Shown: piece by piece, positions 45,149 through 54,302 of the stretch
Layout: every line of letters starts with the position of its first letter
How positions within the stretch are numbered: the stretch's first letter is position 1
NCBI GenBank assembly: GCA_049318625.1
Contig: JBMOGA010000013.1
Location: 18,959-82,958 of the forward strand
Direction of reading: 5' to 3'
From: JBMOGA01 sp049318625
Lineage (GTDB): Bacteria; Pseudomonadota; Alphaproteobacteria; Rhizobiales; Hyphomicrobiaceae
Length of the DNA: 64,000 bases
The notes under the pieces: model-generated
What the model saw: only the letters and a program-made list of their open reading frames with translations
What the model was told of the DNA's origin: nothing
The model's database searches: none
Made by a program: the position numbers and the translations under genes

Positions 45149-45775
45149 GTGCGCCATGCGAGGCACGACGTGACGCAGGAACGGACCGGACCGGGCACGG
45201 CCGCCGGCCATGGGCGCGCGGACGACGCGCGTCTGCTGGCCCGGCTCGCGACCGGCGACGCGACGGCCTTCCGCGTGCTGGTCGATCGCCATCTTGCGGC
45301 GGTGATCGCGACGGCGCGGCGGATCCTCGGCGACGAGTCGGAGGCAGAGGACGTGGCGCAGGACGTGATGCTGCGGCTCTGGAATACCGGCGGCACCCTC
45401 GAGGTGGGCGACGGCGGCGTCAAGCCGTGGCTCCGGCGGGTCGCGACCAATCTCGCGATCGACCGGTTCCGCAGCCGCCGCCGCATCGATCTGCGCGACG
45501 AGGTGCCGGAGGTGGCGGAGGCGCCCGTGCAGGAACTCCAGCTCACCGAGCGGGAGATGACCGGGCGGGTCGGCGCGGCGATCGGCCGGCTTCCGGAACG
45601 CCAACGCCTCGCCCTGACCCTCTTCCACATGGAGGGGCTGAGCCAGATCGAGGTGGCGCGCGCGCTCGGCGTGTCGGACGAGGCGGTGGAATCGTTGCTG
45701 GCCCGGGCGCGTCGCACGCTCAAGGCCGCATTGAAGGACGAGTGGCGGGAGCTGTTGCCCGACGTGGAGACGTGA
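45149..45775 (+). CDS. ECF-type RNA polymerase sigma factor
   Basis: A 208-residue sigma-70-family factor of the ECF group. Region 2 is at about residues 40-105 (FRVLVDRHLAAVIATARRIL, EAEDVAQDVMLRLW) and region 4 at about 145-195 (LPERQRLALTLFHMEGLSQ, LGVSDEAVESLLARAR). GTG 45149 follows GGGGGAG; GTG 45170 is an alternative. It is followed after 16 bases by a one-helix membrane protein that probably acts as its anti-sigma partner, then by a Spy-like protein. Confidence 0.9.
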   Translation: MRHARHDVTQERTGPGTAAGHGRADDARLLARLATGDATAFRVLVDRHLAAVIATARRILGDESEAEDVAQDVMLRLWNTGGTLEVGDGGVKPWLRRVATNLAIDRFRSRRRIDLRDEVPEVAEAPVQELQLTEREMTGRVGAAIGRLPERQRLALTLFHMEGLSQIEVARALGVSDEAVESLLARARRTLKAALKDEWRELLPDVET

Positions 45776-45791
45776 GCCCGAGGACGAGAAC

Positions 45792-46325
45792 ATGACGACG
45801 AAACGAGAGATCGAGGCGCTCGCGGCCCTCCTGGATGCCTTCGGGGCCGACGCCGCGCGGTGGCCGGCCGGTGCCGAGGCCCGCTTCGCGCCGCTGCTGG
45901 CCGAGAACGCCGAGGCGCGCCGCCTCGTGGCGGAGGCTCGTGCCCTCGACCGGCTTCTCACCAGGACGGCTTCGGACGAGCCATCGGTTGCCCCGGACGT
46001 GGCGGCTCGTGTGGCCGATCGCGTGCTGGCCCGGGGGACGAGGCCTGTCGGCGTGGCGCCACGGGCGTCCAATGTGGTGCCCCTGCCGCGCCGGACCCCG
46101 CTCGCGGGCACGCCGGCATCGCCGGCGAAGCGGCCGACCGAATGGCGCGCGGTGGCCCTACTGGCCGCTTCGCTTCTGTGCGGCCTCTACATCGGCGGGC
46201 AGGGCACCGGTGATGACCTGCTCAACGCGGCCGCGGAGGTGATCGGTGTCGGCACCTTCGTCGACAGCGCCACGCTCGCTCTGGCCGACACCAGTCTTGC
46301 CAGCCTGGAGGAGGAAGCGCTGTGA
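45792..46325 (+). CDS. Putative membrane anti-sigma factor partner
   Basis: A 177-residue protein with a cytoplasmic N-terminal part rich in Ala and Glu (EIEALAALLDAFGADAARWP, residues 6-25), a Pro-rich linker, one membrane helix (about 120-137, WRAVALLAASLLCGLYIG) and a short periplasmic tail. This topology and the position right after the sigma gene suggest an anti-sigma factor, but no zinc motif is present and no family was recognised. Its stop overlaps the next start. Confidence 0.6.
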   Translation: MTTKREIEALAALLDAFGADAARWPAGAEARFAPLLAENAEARRLVAEARALDRLLTRTASDEPSVAPDVAARVADRVLARGTRPVGVAPRASNVVPLPRRTPLAGTPASPAKRPTEWRAVALLAASLLCGLYIGGQGTGDDLLNAAAEVIGVGTFVDSATLALADTSLASLEEEAL

Positions 46326-46885
46326 GCGAGATCCCGATGACAACGCCGGTCGCCCCGGCCCCGGGCGCCCCTCGCAAGGCGCCGCGGTGGATGTGGATCG
46401 CCCTGACTGCCTCCCTGGCCGTCAATCTCCTCGTCGTCGGGGTCGTGGTCGGGGCCGGCTTCACCCGCCCGTTGTCCGGTGGGCCGGCTGGCTGGTCGCT
46501 CGGATTCAACCTCGTCCGCTACAGCATGTCCCATTCGGCCGAGACCAAGGCCGAAACCCGGCGCATCCTCGCCGCCGAACGCCCTCGGATACAGGCGCTG
46601 CGCCGCGAGGCGCGGGAGGCCCGGCGTGCGGCCGGCGAGGCGCTGGCCGCCAACCCCTTCGATCCGGTCCGCTTCCGCGAGGCGCAGGGTCGCGTGATCG
46701 ACGTCGAGCGCCGCCTCGGGGAGCAGAGCCTGGACGGGCTCGTCGCCATCGCGTCGAAGCTGACCGCGGAACAGCGTCAGGAGTTCGTCAACAGCCACGC
46801 GATGCGCCGGTCGTTCCGGCGGCATGGCGAGGACGGCCCGGGGCACGGCACCGGTCTCGGCCGGCCAGCCGATGCCCGTCAGTGA
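46322..46885 (+). CDS. Periplasmic Spy/CpxP-like heavy-metal sensor protein
   Basis: A 187-residue protein with an N-terminal membrane anchor (about 24-46, MWIALTASLAVNLLVVGVVVG) and a helical periplasmic domain (about 75-165) rich in Arg and Ala (RRILAAERPRIQALRRE, ARRAAGEALAANPFDP). It is of the periplasmic heavy-metal-sensor (CnrX/Spy-like) type. The C-terminal tail has His residues (RRHGEDGPGHG). GTG 46322 overlaps the preceding stop. It probably modulates the sigma/anti-sigma pair. Confidence 0.7.
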   Translation: MSEIPMTTPVAPAPGAPRKAPRWMWIALTASLAVNLLVVGVVVGAGFTRPLSGGPAGWSLGFNLVRYSMSHSAETKAETRRILAAERPRIQALRREAREARRAAGEALAANPFDPVRFREAQGRVIDVERRLGEQSLDGLVAIASKLTAEQRQEFVNSHAMRRSFRRHGEDGPGHGTGLGRPADARQ

Positions 46886-47643
46886 TTGGCGAAGAAATCG
46901 GGCTGCGCCGCCGTTTCCATCAGCACAGAGAACAACGGCCCGCCGGTCCGGCTGCCGTCGATCAGCTCCGCGCCCTGCAGCCGCAGGATCGCGCGGGCGA
47001 GCAGCACCTCCGCGTCGTTGACCCGGGAGGGCACAGCACGCACGGCGGCGGCATCGCCGGCCGGACGCTCCAGCGTCACGTCGAGCCGGGCGACACCATG
47101 TTCCGACACCGACGCGATCCGCACGATCGCATGGGCCGGCGCTTCGGCGAGCGCTGAGCGCATCAGCTGGCCGAGCGCCAGCCGTGCCGCCCGCCGGTCC
47201 AGCAGCACCAGGATGCCGCCGGGTGCCATCGCCTCCACGTCGACCGCCGCCGGCACCGCGCCACAGCCGATCTGCGCGACCACGTCGTCGACCAGCTCCT
47301 GCAGGCACACGCTCTCCCGCGCCATCGCGTCCGGCGACCCGAGCAGCACGGTGACCAGCAGCGTCTCCTCGGCGGCCCGCAGCAGATCCGCCCCGCAATC
47401 GTGGATGTGGCCCACATACTCCCGGTACCGGTCGTGTCCGAGGTCGCCGTGCAGCTCGCGGCGCATCAGGTCGGCGAAGCCGATCACCGCATTGAGCGGG
47501 GTGCGTATGTCGTGGCTGATCTTGGCGACCACGTCCGCCCATGCCGGACCCGACTGACGGGCCGCCCCAGACCGCCCCCGGGCCGGATCGCGTTGGCCGT
47601 CTGCAATAGACCCCTGCGGGTCGGCGGACCGTGTCCACACCAT
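46879..47643 (-). CDS. Reduced (possibly degenerate) histidine kinase
   Basis: This 254-residue protein keeps a HisKA phosphoacceptor motif (AKISHDIRTPLNAVIGF, His44 from this start). The ATP-binding half is poor: the N box is replaced by ALGQLMRSALAEAP, with no Asp-x-Gly-x-Gly or Gly-rich box recognisable. It has no membrane helix or PAS domain. It may be a phosphotransfer or dimerisation scaffold, or a decayed kinase. ATG 47643 has GGAG upstream; an in-frame ATG at 47745 is longer but without a ribosome site. It overlaps the convergent Spy-like gene by 7 bases. Confidence 0.65.
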   Translation of the reverse strand: MVWTRSADPQGSIADGQRDPARGRSGAARQSGPAWADVVAKISHDIRTPLNAVIGFADLMRRELHGDLGHDRYREYVGHIHDCGADLLRAAEETLLVTVLLGSPDAMARESVCLQELVDDVVAQIGCGAVPAAVDVEAMAPGGILVLLDRRAARLALGQLMRSALAEAPAHAIVRIASVSEHGVARLDVTLERPAGDAAAVRAVPSRVNDAEVLLARAILRLQGAELIDGSRTGGPLFSVLMETAAQPDFFANH

Positions 47644-47785
47644 CCCAGATCTCCGCCCGATTGTGCTGCCGGCGATTCGTGCCCGTCGAATCGCCACTTC
47701 AAGATGCGGCTGCAGCCTACGGAGCGTCGAGGATGAAAACGCCATCCGAAAGCGGAGTATTATGTGGCCACAGGGGTGTGGCCGC

Positions 47786-50443
47786 TCAGCCCTCGGGCTT
47801 CTCCAGGATCTTCGTCACGATCTCGTAGGCATCGCGCGACAGGTTGCTCGCTTTGGCGATGCGGACGAGTTCGGCCTTGGCAAGCTTGCGCCGGTCGGGT
47901 TTGAGCGAGCGCCAGCTCCGAAAGGCACCGAGGAGGCGTGCGGCCACCTGGGGATTGAACCGGTCGATCTCCAGGATCTGATCCGCGACGAAGGCGTAGC
48001 CGGCGCCGTCCGCCCGGTTGAACTGCACCGCGTTCTGGAGGGCGAAGCTGCCGATCAGGGCGCGGACTTTGTTGGGCGCGTGGTAGGCGAACAGCGGATG
48101 CCGCGTGAGTGCCCGCACCCGCGACACGGTCGCGGACGCCGGCGACATCGCCTGGGCGCTGAACCAGGTGTCGATCACCACATGGTCGTTCTTCCAGCGG
48201 TCGTAGAAGTCGGCCAGCGCATCGCGCGACGACTGCCCCGACTTGGCGGCCAGCAGGAACAGCGCATGCGCCTGATCCGTCATATTGGTGGCGGTTTCGT
48301 AGTGGGCGACGAGGCGGGCCCGGTCGGCGCGGCCGTCGCGGGCCGTGAGCAGCGTCAGGGCGACGTTGCGCAGCGCCCGGCGCCCGGCGCTGGCGGCATC
48401 GGGCGAGAACGGACCACTCTCGCTCATGCGCAAGTAGATCTCGCCGAGCGGCCGGGCGAGCTGGCGCCCGATCTCCTTCAGCATCGCGCGCCGCGCGGCA
48501 TGGATGGCGTCGGCGTCGACGTTGCGGCCGATCTCGCGCGCGATGTCGGCCTCCGACGGGAGCTTCAGCAACTCCGCCGCATAGGCCGGCTCCACCTCGT
48601 CGCGCGAGATGGTGGCGCCGAGGGCCGAGGCGAACGCCGAGATGCGGACGCCGTGATCGTCGTCGGGCCGGCGCACCAGCTGCAGCAGGATGCGGGTGGC
48701 GTAGTCGTTGGCCGCCTGCCAACGGTTGAACAGGTCGCTGTCGCAGGCCATCCGGAACGCCAGCTCGCGATCCGACGTGTCGATGGTGAGCCGGACCGGC
48801 GCCGAGAACCCCCGCAGCAGCGACGGCACCGGACGCGACGCGATGCCGGTGAACGTGAAGGTCTGGCGCTGGGCCGTCAGGTGCACCACGCCGTCGTCGA
48901 CCGCGGTGCCGTCGTCGAGTTCCAGCGGAAGATCCTGGCCGTTCCCCCCGATCAGCCCCAGGCGGATCGGAATATGCAGCGGCTTCTTGGTCGGCTGGCC
49001 CGGCGTCGGCGCCAGCACCTGCTCGACCGTCAGCGCAGCCGTCTTGGCGCGCGCGTCGTAGGCCAGATCACAGACCAACTCGGGCGTGCCGGCCTGTGCA
49101 TACCACAGCCGGAACTGGCCGAGATCACGCCCGCTCGCCGTTTCGAACGCGGAGATGAAATCCTCCACCGTCGCCGCCTGCCCGTCGTGGCGGCGGAGAT
49201 AAAGGTCCATGCCCGTCTGGAAGGCCTTGGCCCCGACCGTCGTCTCGATCATCCGGACCAGTTCAGCGCCCTTCTCGTAGACGGTGGCGGTGTAGAAGTT
49301 GTTGATCTCGATGTAGCTGTCCGGCCGGACCGGATGGGCCAGCGGTCCCTGGTCCTCCGGGAACTGGAATGACCGCAATTGCCGCACGTCGGTGATGCGC
49401 TGTACCGTCGGCGAGCGCTCGTCGGCCGAGAACTCCTGGTCCCGATAGACCGTCAACCCCTCTTTGAGGCAGAGTTGGAACCAGTCCCGGCAGGTGATCC
49501 GGTTGCCCGTCCAGTTGTGGAAGTACTCGTGGGCGACCACCGACTCGATGGCTTCGAAAATCGCATCGGTGGCCGTTTCCGGGGAGGCGAGGATCAGCCG
49601 GTCGTTGAAGATGTTGAGGCCTTTGTTCTCCATCGCCCCGAGATTGAAATCCGAGACCGCGACCACATTGAACACGTCGAGATCATATTCGAGCCCGAAC
49701 CGCGTCTCGTCCCACCGCATCGACCTCTTGAGGGCATCCATCGCCCAGTGGGCGCGCTCCTGCTTGCCGGGCTCCACGTAGATCCCGAGGTCGACCTTGC
49801 GGCCCGACGCCGTGCGGAAGGTCGAACTGACGGCCGCCAGGTCGCCGCCCACCAGCGCGAACAGGTAGCAGGGCTTGGGATGCGGATCCTGCCAGACCAC
49901 GTAATGGCGCCGGCCGCCGGCCAGCGTGCCGCGTTCGATCGGGTTGCCGTTCGAAAGCAGAACAGGGACCTCCGCGCGGTCGGCCTCGATCCGCGTCGTG
50001 TAGGTCGCGAGCACGTCGGGCCGGTCGAGGAAATAGGTGATCCGCCGGAAGCCCTGCGCCTCGCACTGGGTGCAGTAGACGCCGCGTGAGCGGTAGAGGC
50101 CCTGCAGCGCCTTGTTCGCCTCCGGATTGATCCGCGTGACGATTTCCAGGCGGAACGGCCCGGCGGGCGGCCGGATCAGCGTCAGGCTGCGGTCGTCGAT
50201 CTTGTAGGCGTGCGCGCCGAGCCGGGCGCCGTCCAGGTCGATCGACACCAGTTCGAGATGCTCGCCATCGAGCACCAGCGCGTCGCCCGATTTGTGCACG
50301 CCGGGATTGCGCCGCAAATCGAGTCGTGCACGCACGATCGTCTCGGTCGGATGCAGCACCACATCGAGGCGGACCTGGTCGATCAGGAAGCTTGGCGGCC
50401 GATAATCTTTGAGCCGAATGGGGCGCGGGGTGTCGGTCTTCAT
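47786..50443 (-). CDS. pepN: Aminopeptidase N
   Basis: An 885-residue M1-family zinc aminopeptidase that trims N-terminal residues of peptides in the cytoplasm. GAMENKGLN forms the substrate loop, the zinc site is VVAHEYFHNW with the downstream Glu in CLKEGLTVYRDQEF, and the C-terminal ARM-like DUF3458 parts are present. Proteobacterial PepN length fits. I placed the start at 50443 (MKTDTPRPIRLKDYRPP); a longer frame to 50524 would overlap the CoA-transferase gene. It is 64 bases downstream of that gene. Confidence 0.95.
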   Translation of the reverse strand: MKTDTPRPIRLKDYRPPSFLIDQVRLDVVLHPTETIVRARLDLRRNPGVHKSGDALVLDGEHLELVSIDLDGARLGAHAYKIDDRSLTLIRPPAGPFRLEIVTRINPEANKALQGLYRSRGVYCTQCEAQGFRRITYFLDRPDVLATYTTRIEADRAEVPVLLSNGNPIERGTLAGGRRHYVVWQDPHPKPCYLFALVGGDLAAVSSTFRTASGRKVDLGIYVEPGKQERAHWAMDALKRSMRWDETRFGLEYDLDVFNVVAVSDFNLGAMENKGLNIFNDRLILASPETATDAIFEAIESVVAHEYFHNWTGNRITCRDWFQLCLKEGLTVYRDQEFSADERSPTVQRITDVRQLRSFQFPEDQGPLAHPVRPDSYIEINNFYTATVYEKGAELVRMIETTVGAKAFQTGMDLYLRRHDGQAATVEDFISAFETASGRDLGQFRLWYAQAGTPELVCDLAYDARAKTAALTVEQVLAPTPGQPTKKPLHIPIRLGLIGGNGQDLPLELDDGTAVDDGVVHLTAQRQTFTFTGIASRPVPSLLRGFSAPVRLTIDTSDRELAFRMACDSDLFNRWQAANDYATRILLQLVRRPDDDHGVRISAFASALGATISRDEVEPAYAAELLKLPSEADIAREIGRNVDADAIHAARRAMLKEIGRQLARPLGEIYLRMSESGPFSPDAASAGRRALRNVALTLLTARDGRADRARLVAHYETATNMTDQAHALFLLAAKSGQSSRDALADFYDRWKNDHVVIDTWFSAQAMSPASATVSRVRALTRHPLFAYHAPNKVRALIGSFALQNAVQFNRADGAGYAFVADQILEIDRFNPQVAARLLGAFRSWRSLKPDRRKLAKAELVRIAKASNLSRDAYEIVTKILEKPEG

Positions 50444-50507
50444 GGCGCGAGCTTTCCGAAAAGCACAGTGAGGCGGCACAGGGGCGCGCGAATCAGTCGG
50501 TTCAGTG

Positions 50508-51638
50508 TCACCGGCCTTCGGCAATAAATTCTTTCCGGACCCGGTCGGTGTCGCAACCGGCTTCGGGGACCGGCCCGAACGAGAGTTCCTCGCCCATGAA
50601 CCGGGACGGCGGGGCCGGCAGCGAAACCGGTCCGTTGGCGGTCGTCACCGTCACGCGCCGCAGATGCGGATGGGTCGCGAGCCCGGCGACGTCGTTGACC
50701 AGCCCGAACGCGATCTCCGACGCGGTGAGGCGGGCGATCAGCGCCTTGTGTCCCTGCCGGGCGAAGCACTGCGCGACCAGGGCGTCGGTCTCGCGGCGGT
50801 TTGTCACCCGCCCGACATTGGTCGCGAACTTCTCGTCCCGTCCGAGCCGCTCGTCGTCCAGGATCTCGCGCGCGAACTGCACCCACTCCCGGTCGTTCTG
50901 GATGCTGATCAGGATCGGCACGCCGTCGGCGGTGTCGAACACGCCGTAAGGTGCGACAGTGGGATGCGACAGGCCGATCCGTTGCGGTGGCTTGCCGCTC
51001 TCCGTGAGCAGCAGCGGCACCGTCATCCATTCGGCCATGCTGTCGAACAGGGAGACCCGGATATCGGCGCCACGACCCGTGCGCTGGCGTGCCAGAAGGG
51101 CCTCGAGGATGGCTTCGTAGGCATTCATGCCGGTCGCGATATCGACCACCGAGACGCCGACCCGAGAGGCCTGCTCCGGACCGCCGGTGATCGAAGCGAG
51201 GCCCGACTCGGCCTGCACGAGCAGGTCGTAGGCTTTCCGCTCGGCATAGGGCCCGGTCTCCCCGTAGCCGGAGATCGAGCAGGCGATCAGCCGGGGGTGC
51301 CGTTCGCGCAGCGCCGCGATCGGATAGCCCATCTTCGCCAGCGCACCGGGCTTCAGGTTCTGGATGAACACGTCGGCCTTGGCGAGCAGCGCCTCGAACA
51401 GGCTGCGGTCGTCGGGCTTCGTCAGGTCGACGGTGACCGATTCCTTGCCCCTGTTCAGCCAGACGAAATAGCTGCTGAGCCCGGCCGCCGCCCGATCGTA
51501 GCCGCGTGCGAAGTCACCCTCCGGGCGCTCGAGCTTGATCACGCGCGCGCCCGCGTCCGCCAGCTTGCGGCTGGCCGTCGGCGCGGCAACGGCTTGTTCG
51601 AGAGCAACGACGATGAGGCCATCGAGGGGGCGTGTCAC
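50508..51638 (-). CDS. CaiB/BaiF family CoA-transferase
   Basis: A 376-residue class III CoA-transferase. The N-terminus LDGLIVVALEQAVAAPT and KLADAGARVIKLERPEGDFAR, DLTKPDD and the Asp in KAYDLLVQAESGLASITG (catalytic aspartate) are characteristic. The acids it exchanges CoA between are unknown. I set GTG 51638, with AAGAGGA upstream, where the conserved N-terminus begins; a longer frame to 52121 crosses the divergent TauE gene. It is upstream of pepN and divergent from tauE. Confidence 0.9.
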   Translation of the reverse strand: MTRPLDGLIVVALEQAVAAPTASRKLADAGARVIKLERPEGDFARGYDRAAAGLSSYFVWLNRGKESVTVDLTKPDDRSLFEALLAKADVFIQNLKPGALAKMGYPIAALRERHPRLIACSISGYGETGPYAERKAYDLLVQAESGLASITGGPEQASRVGVSVVDIATGMNAYEAILEALLARQRTGRGADIRVSLFDSMAEWMTVPLLLTESGKPPQRIGLSHPTVAPYGVFDTADGVPILISIQNDREWVQFAREILDDERLGRDEKFATNVGRVTNRRETDALVAQCFARQGHKALIARLTASEIAFGLVNDVAGLATHPHLRRVTVTTANGPVSLPAPPSRFMGEELSFGPVPEAGCDTDRVRKEFIAEGR

Positions 51639-51930
51639 GGTGCGATCCTCTTCTTGTTTGGCCGCAGGCACCTGCAGCGGGTGTGGAGGGCGAAAAATAC
51701 AGGTCCGCCGCCCGCGAGCAAGCGACCTCGCTGCAGGCGCCCAATGCCCGGACCGCAGTGCACAGGCGAGGCAGACGGTACGACGGTGGTCCGAAAGGCG
51801 CGCGGGCGGCGGTTGCCGGCCCTCGGCGCGGGGCCTACAGTTCCGCGCTCGGGTCCGACAATGGGGATCAGCGACCGATGGCTGCCGCCGTGCTCCACCG
51901 AGCCTCCAACGCTGCGCGGCTCGCGATGGC

Positions 51931-52704
51931 ATGCCGTTGATGTTGTCCGATCCGGTCTTCGTACTGCTGACCACGGTCGCGGTCATTCTCATCGGGATCT
52001 CGAAGGGCGGTTTCGCGGGCGGCCTCTCGATGCTCAGCGTTCCGCTGCTGTCGCTCCAGGTCGACCCTCGCCTCGCGGTCGCGGTGACACTGCCGCTGCT
52101 CTGCGTCACCGATGCCTTCACCGTCTGGGCTTACCGGTTCAAGTGGCACGCCGGGCACCTGAGGGTCTTGATGCTCGGAGGCCTCGTGGGCGTGGCCGTC
52201 GGCGCGTTGACCTTCGACTACGTCAGTGAGGCGGCGATGCGCCTGATCGTCGGTGCCAGCGGCTTGGCACTGATGGCCGTTGGCTTGGTGCTGCCCCGGC
52301 TCGTCGCGCCGCGAAAGACGAGGCCGTCCCTCGGCGAGGGCGGCGTCTGGGGCGCGCTGGCCGGCTTCACGAGCTTCACCGCCCATGCCGGCGGCCCTCC
52401 TGCGCAACTCTACCTGCTGTCGCGCGACCTCGATCGCACCACCTATCAGGCGACGGTCACGGCCCTGTTCACCGCCATCAACGTGATGAAGGTCGGCCCC
52501 TACATCTGGCTCGGCCAGCTCAATCGCGAAGTGCTGCTCACCGCCGCCTGTTTCGCGCCGCTGGCCGCCGCCTCCGTGTGGTTCGGCTGGTGGGTCCACA
52601 AGCGTATCGACGAGCGCCTGTTCTATGCGGTGGCCAACGGCCTGCTGGTGGCCACCTGCCTCAAGCTGTCCTACGACGGAGCAACGAGTCTGATGCGCGG
52701 CTGA
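51931..52704 (+). CDS. TauE/SafE family membrane exporter
   Basis: A 257-residue polytopic inner-membrane protein (about eight helices) of the TauE/SafE sulfite/anion exporter family. Segments GISKGGFAGGLSMLSVPLL and GALAGFTSFTAHAGGPPAQLYLL are the two repeated family signatures (GxxxG-rich). The substrate is not determinable; sulfite, sulfoacetate or other organic anions are known in the family. The ATG could be 51931 or 51940. It is divergent from the CoA-transferase gene (292 bases, no other gene seen there). Confidence 0.9.
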   Translation: MPLMLSDPVFVLLTTVAVILIGISKGGFAGGLSMLSVPLLSLQVDPRLAVAVTLPLLCVTDAFTVWAYRFKWHAGHLRVLMLGGLVGVAVGALTFDYVSEAAMRLIVGASGLALMAVGLVLPRLVAPRKTRPSLGEGGVWGALAGFTSFTAHAGGPPAQLYLLSRDLDRTTYQATVTALFTAINVMKVGPYIWLGQLNREVLLTAACFAPLAAASVWFGWWVHKRIDERLFYAVANGLLVATCLKLSYDGATSLMRG

Positions 52705-52750
52705 CGCGGCCGGGCCTGCCGTGGCCGCCCGCGCCGGTCGGTGAGGGGCC

Positions 52751-54145
52751 TCAGGCCGGATCGACCGCGACCGGCGCAGTGCCCGCCGCCTCGATGTCGG
52801 CGCCGGCCGCCAGCAGCACGTCCTCGCGATAGCGTCCCGCCACCAGCTGAACACCGACCGGGACCCGTCCGACCGCGCCGGTCGTCACCGTGAGACCCGG
52901 CAATCCCATCAGGGGCAGGCCCACCTGGGTCAACTGCGCCTCCATGCAGCGCCGGAAGGCCTCGGGAGACTCGACGTCCAACTGGTCCGGGAACGGCAGT
53001 TCGCCCGAAACCGGACAGAGCAGAACCGTGTGCTCGTCGAGGAAGAGCTGCCATTCGCGCGTCAGCGCCATGCGCCGCTGCAGCGTATCCATGAACGCGG
53101 CGAGGTCGGGGGCGTCGCACAACTGCGCCATCTGCTCGAAGACGAACCGGGCATCCGGATCGCCCTCGCGCTCGACGGCCGCCGCCGCGCCCCGCCGGTA
53201 CTCCGACAGCCAGAGGACCGCCTGCAAATGGGCGGGCTCGCGGAACGGCGGACAGGGAGTCTCGACGACGGTCCAGCCTGCGGCCGCGAGCTTCCGGGCA
53301 CTGTCGCGCAGTGCCGCCTCGACCTCCGGGGCGACCGCCAGACCTTCCGGGGCGACCGTGAGCGCCACCGTCTTGCGCACGGGGCCACGCGCGAGCGGCG
53401 CGGGCGTCCACCACGGATCGCGCAGATCCTCGGCGGCCATGGCCGCGAACGACAGCCGCAGATCGCCGATGGTCCGTGCGATCGGTCCCGACACCGCCAT
53501 CAGCTGGGCGCCGATGTGCCGGTCGGGACTGCTGAAATTGATCGCCGGGATCCGGCCGAGCGTCGGGCGCAGGCCATGCACGCCGCAGGCATAGGCCGGA
53601 TAGCGGATCGAGCCGCCGATGTCGGTGCCGTGGCCGACAGCGCCGATACCGGCGGCCACCGCGGCCGCCGCGCCGCCGGACGATCCGCCGGGCGTGCGCG
53701 AAGGATCGCGCGGATTGCGGGTATGGCCGTGCAGACTGTTGCGGGTGAACCAGCGGAGCGAAAAGGCCGGCGTGTTGGTCCGCCCGACGATGACCGCACC
53801 GGCTTTGCGCAGGTTCGACACCACCGGACTGTCGATCTTCGCGATCAGGTCCTTCTGCAGTCGCAGCCCATTGGTTGTCGCGAAGCCCTTCTGGTCGACG
53901 TTGACTTTGATGGTGACCGGAACGCCGGCGAGCGGGCCGGGGTCGTCCCCGCGCGCAAGGGCCGTGTCGACCGCCGCCGCCGCCGCCAGCGCCTCGTCCG
54001 GCATCTCCTGGACGACGGCATTGATGCGCGGGTTGACAGCGGCCAGCCGGGCCAGAGAATCGCGGGCCACCTCGACCGCCGACACCTGCCGGCCGCGCAC
54101 CAAGGCGGCGACCTCGGTCGCCGGCCGTTGCCAAAGCTCTGTCAT
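52751..54145 (-). CDS. Amidase-signature family hydrolase
   Basis: A 464-residue amidase. The catalytic triad is Lys80 (PVTIKVN), Ser155 (TPGGSSGGAAAA) and Ser179 (GHGTDIGGSI). The family fold is complete, and a C-terminal LPGLTVTTGAVGRVPVGVQLV segment is typical. It is not GatA-specific in its neighbours, and the substrate is unknown. The start ATG 54145 was chosen because upstream sequence to 54334 crosses a divergent gene. It is convergent with tauE and divergent from the SPOR-like gene. Confidence 0.9.
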   Translation of the reverse strand: MTELWQRPATEVAALVRGRQVSAVEVARDSLARLAAVNPRINAVVQEMPDEALAAAAAVDTALARGDDPGPLAGVPVTIKVNVDQKGFATTNGLRLQKDLIAKIDSPVVSNLRKAGAVIVGRTNTPAFSLRWFTRNSLHGHTRNPRDPSRTPGGSSGGAAAAVAAGIGAVGHGTDIGGSIRYPAYACGVHGLRPTLGRIPAINFSSPDRHIGAQLMAVSGPIARTIGDLRLSFAAMAAEDLRDPWWTPAPLARGPVRKTVALTVAPEGLAVAPEVEAALRDSARKLAAAGWTVVETPCPPFREPAHLQAVLWLSEYRRGAAAAVEREGDPDARFVFEQMAQLCDAPDLAAFMDTLQRRMALTREWQLFLDEHTVLLCPVSGELPFPDQLDVESPEAFRRCMEAQLTQVGLPLMGLPGLTVTTGAVGRVPVGVQLVAGRYREDVLLAAGADIEAAGTAPVAVDPA

Positions 54146-54302
54146 CTCTCGCCCCCACCCGTGTTCACCATGGCGAAGGTGCGGCAGAGCGATTTTGCGA
54201 TCAATCGCTTTTCGCCATTGTGCGGTCGCCATCGGTTGCTTTTGAGTGGCGGAGCAGATCTGCGTGGGGCGCGTGGGCGCCACGCCCGGAGCCGGGAGGG
54301 TC

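Noticed and set aside
43414..45723. 769-codon open frame on the minus strand
   Set aside because: It lies opposite glnE and the sigma gene and has shadow composition; the plus-strand genes have complete motifs.
50508..52121. Long version of the CoA-transferase frame
   Set aside because: The part upstream of 51638 overlaps the divergent TauE gene and lacks family similarity.
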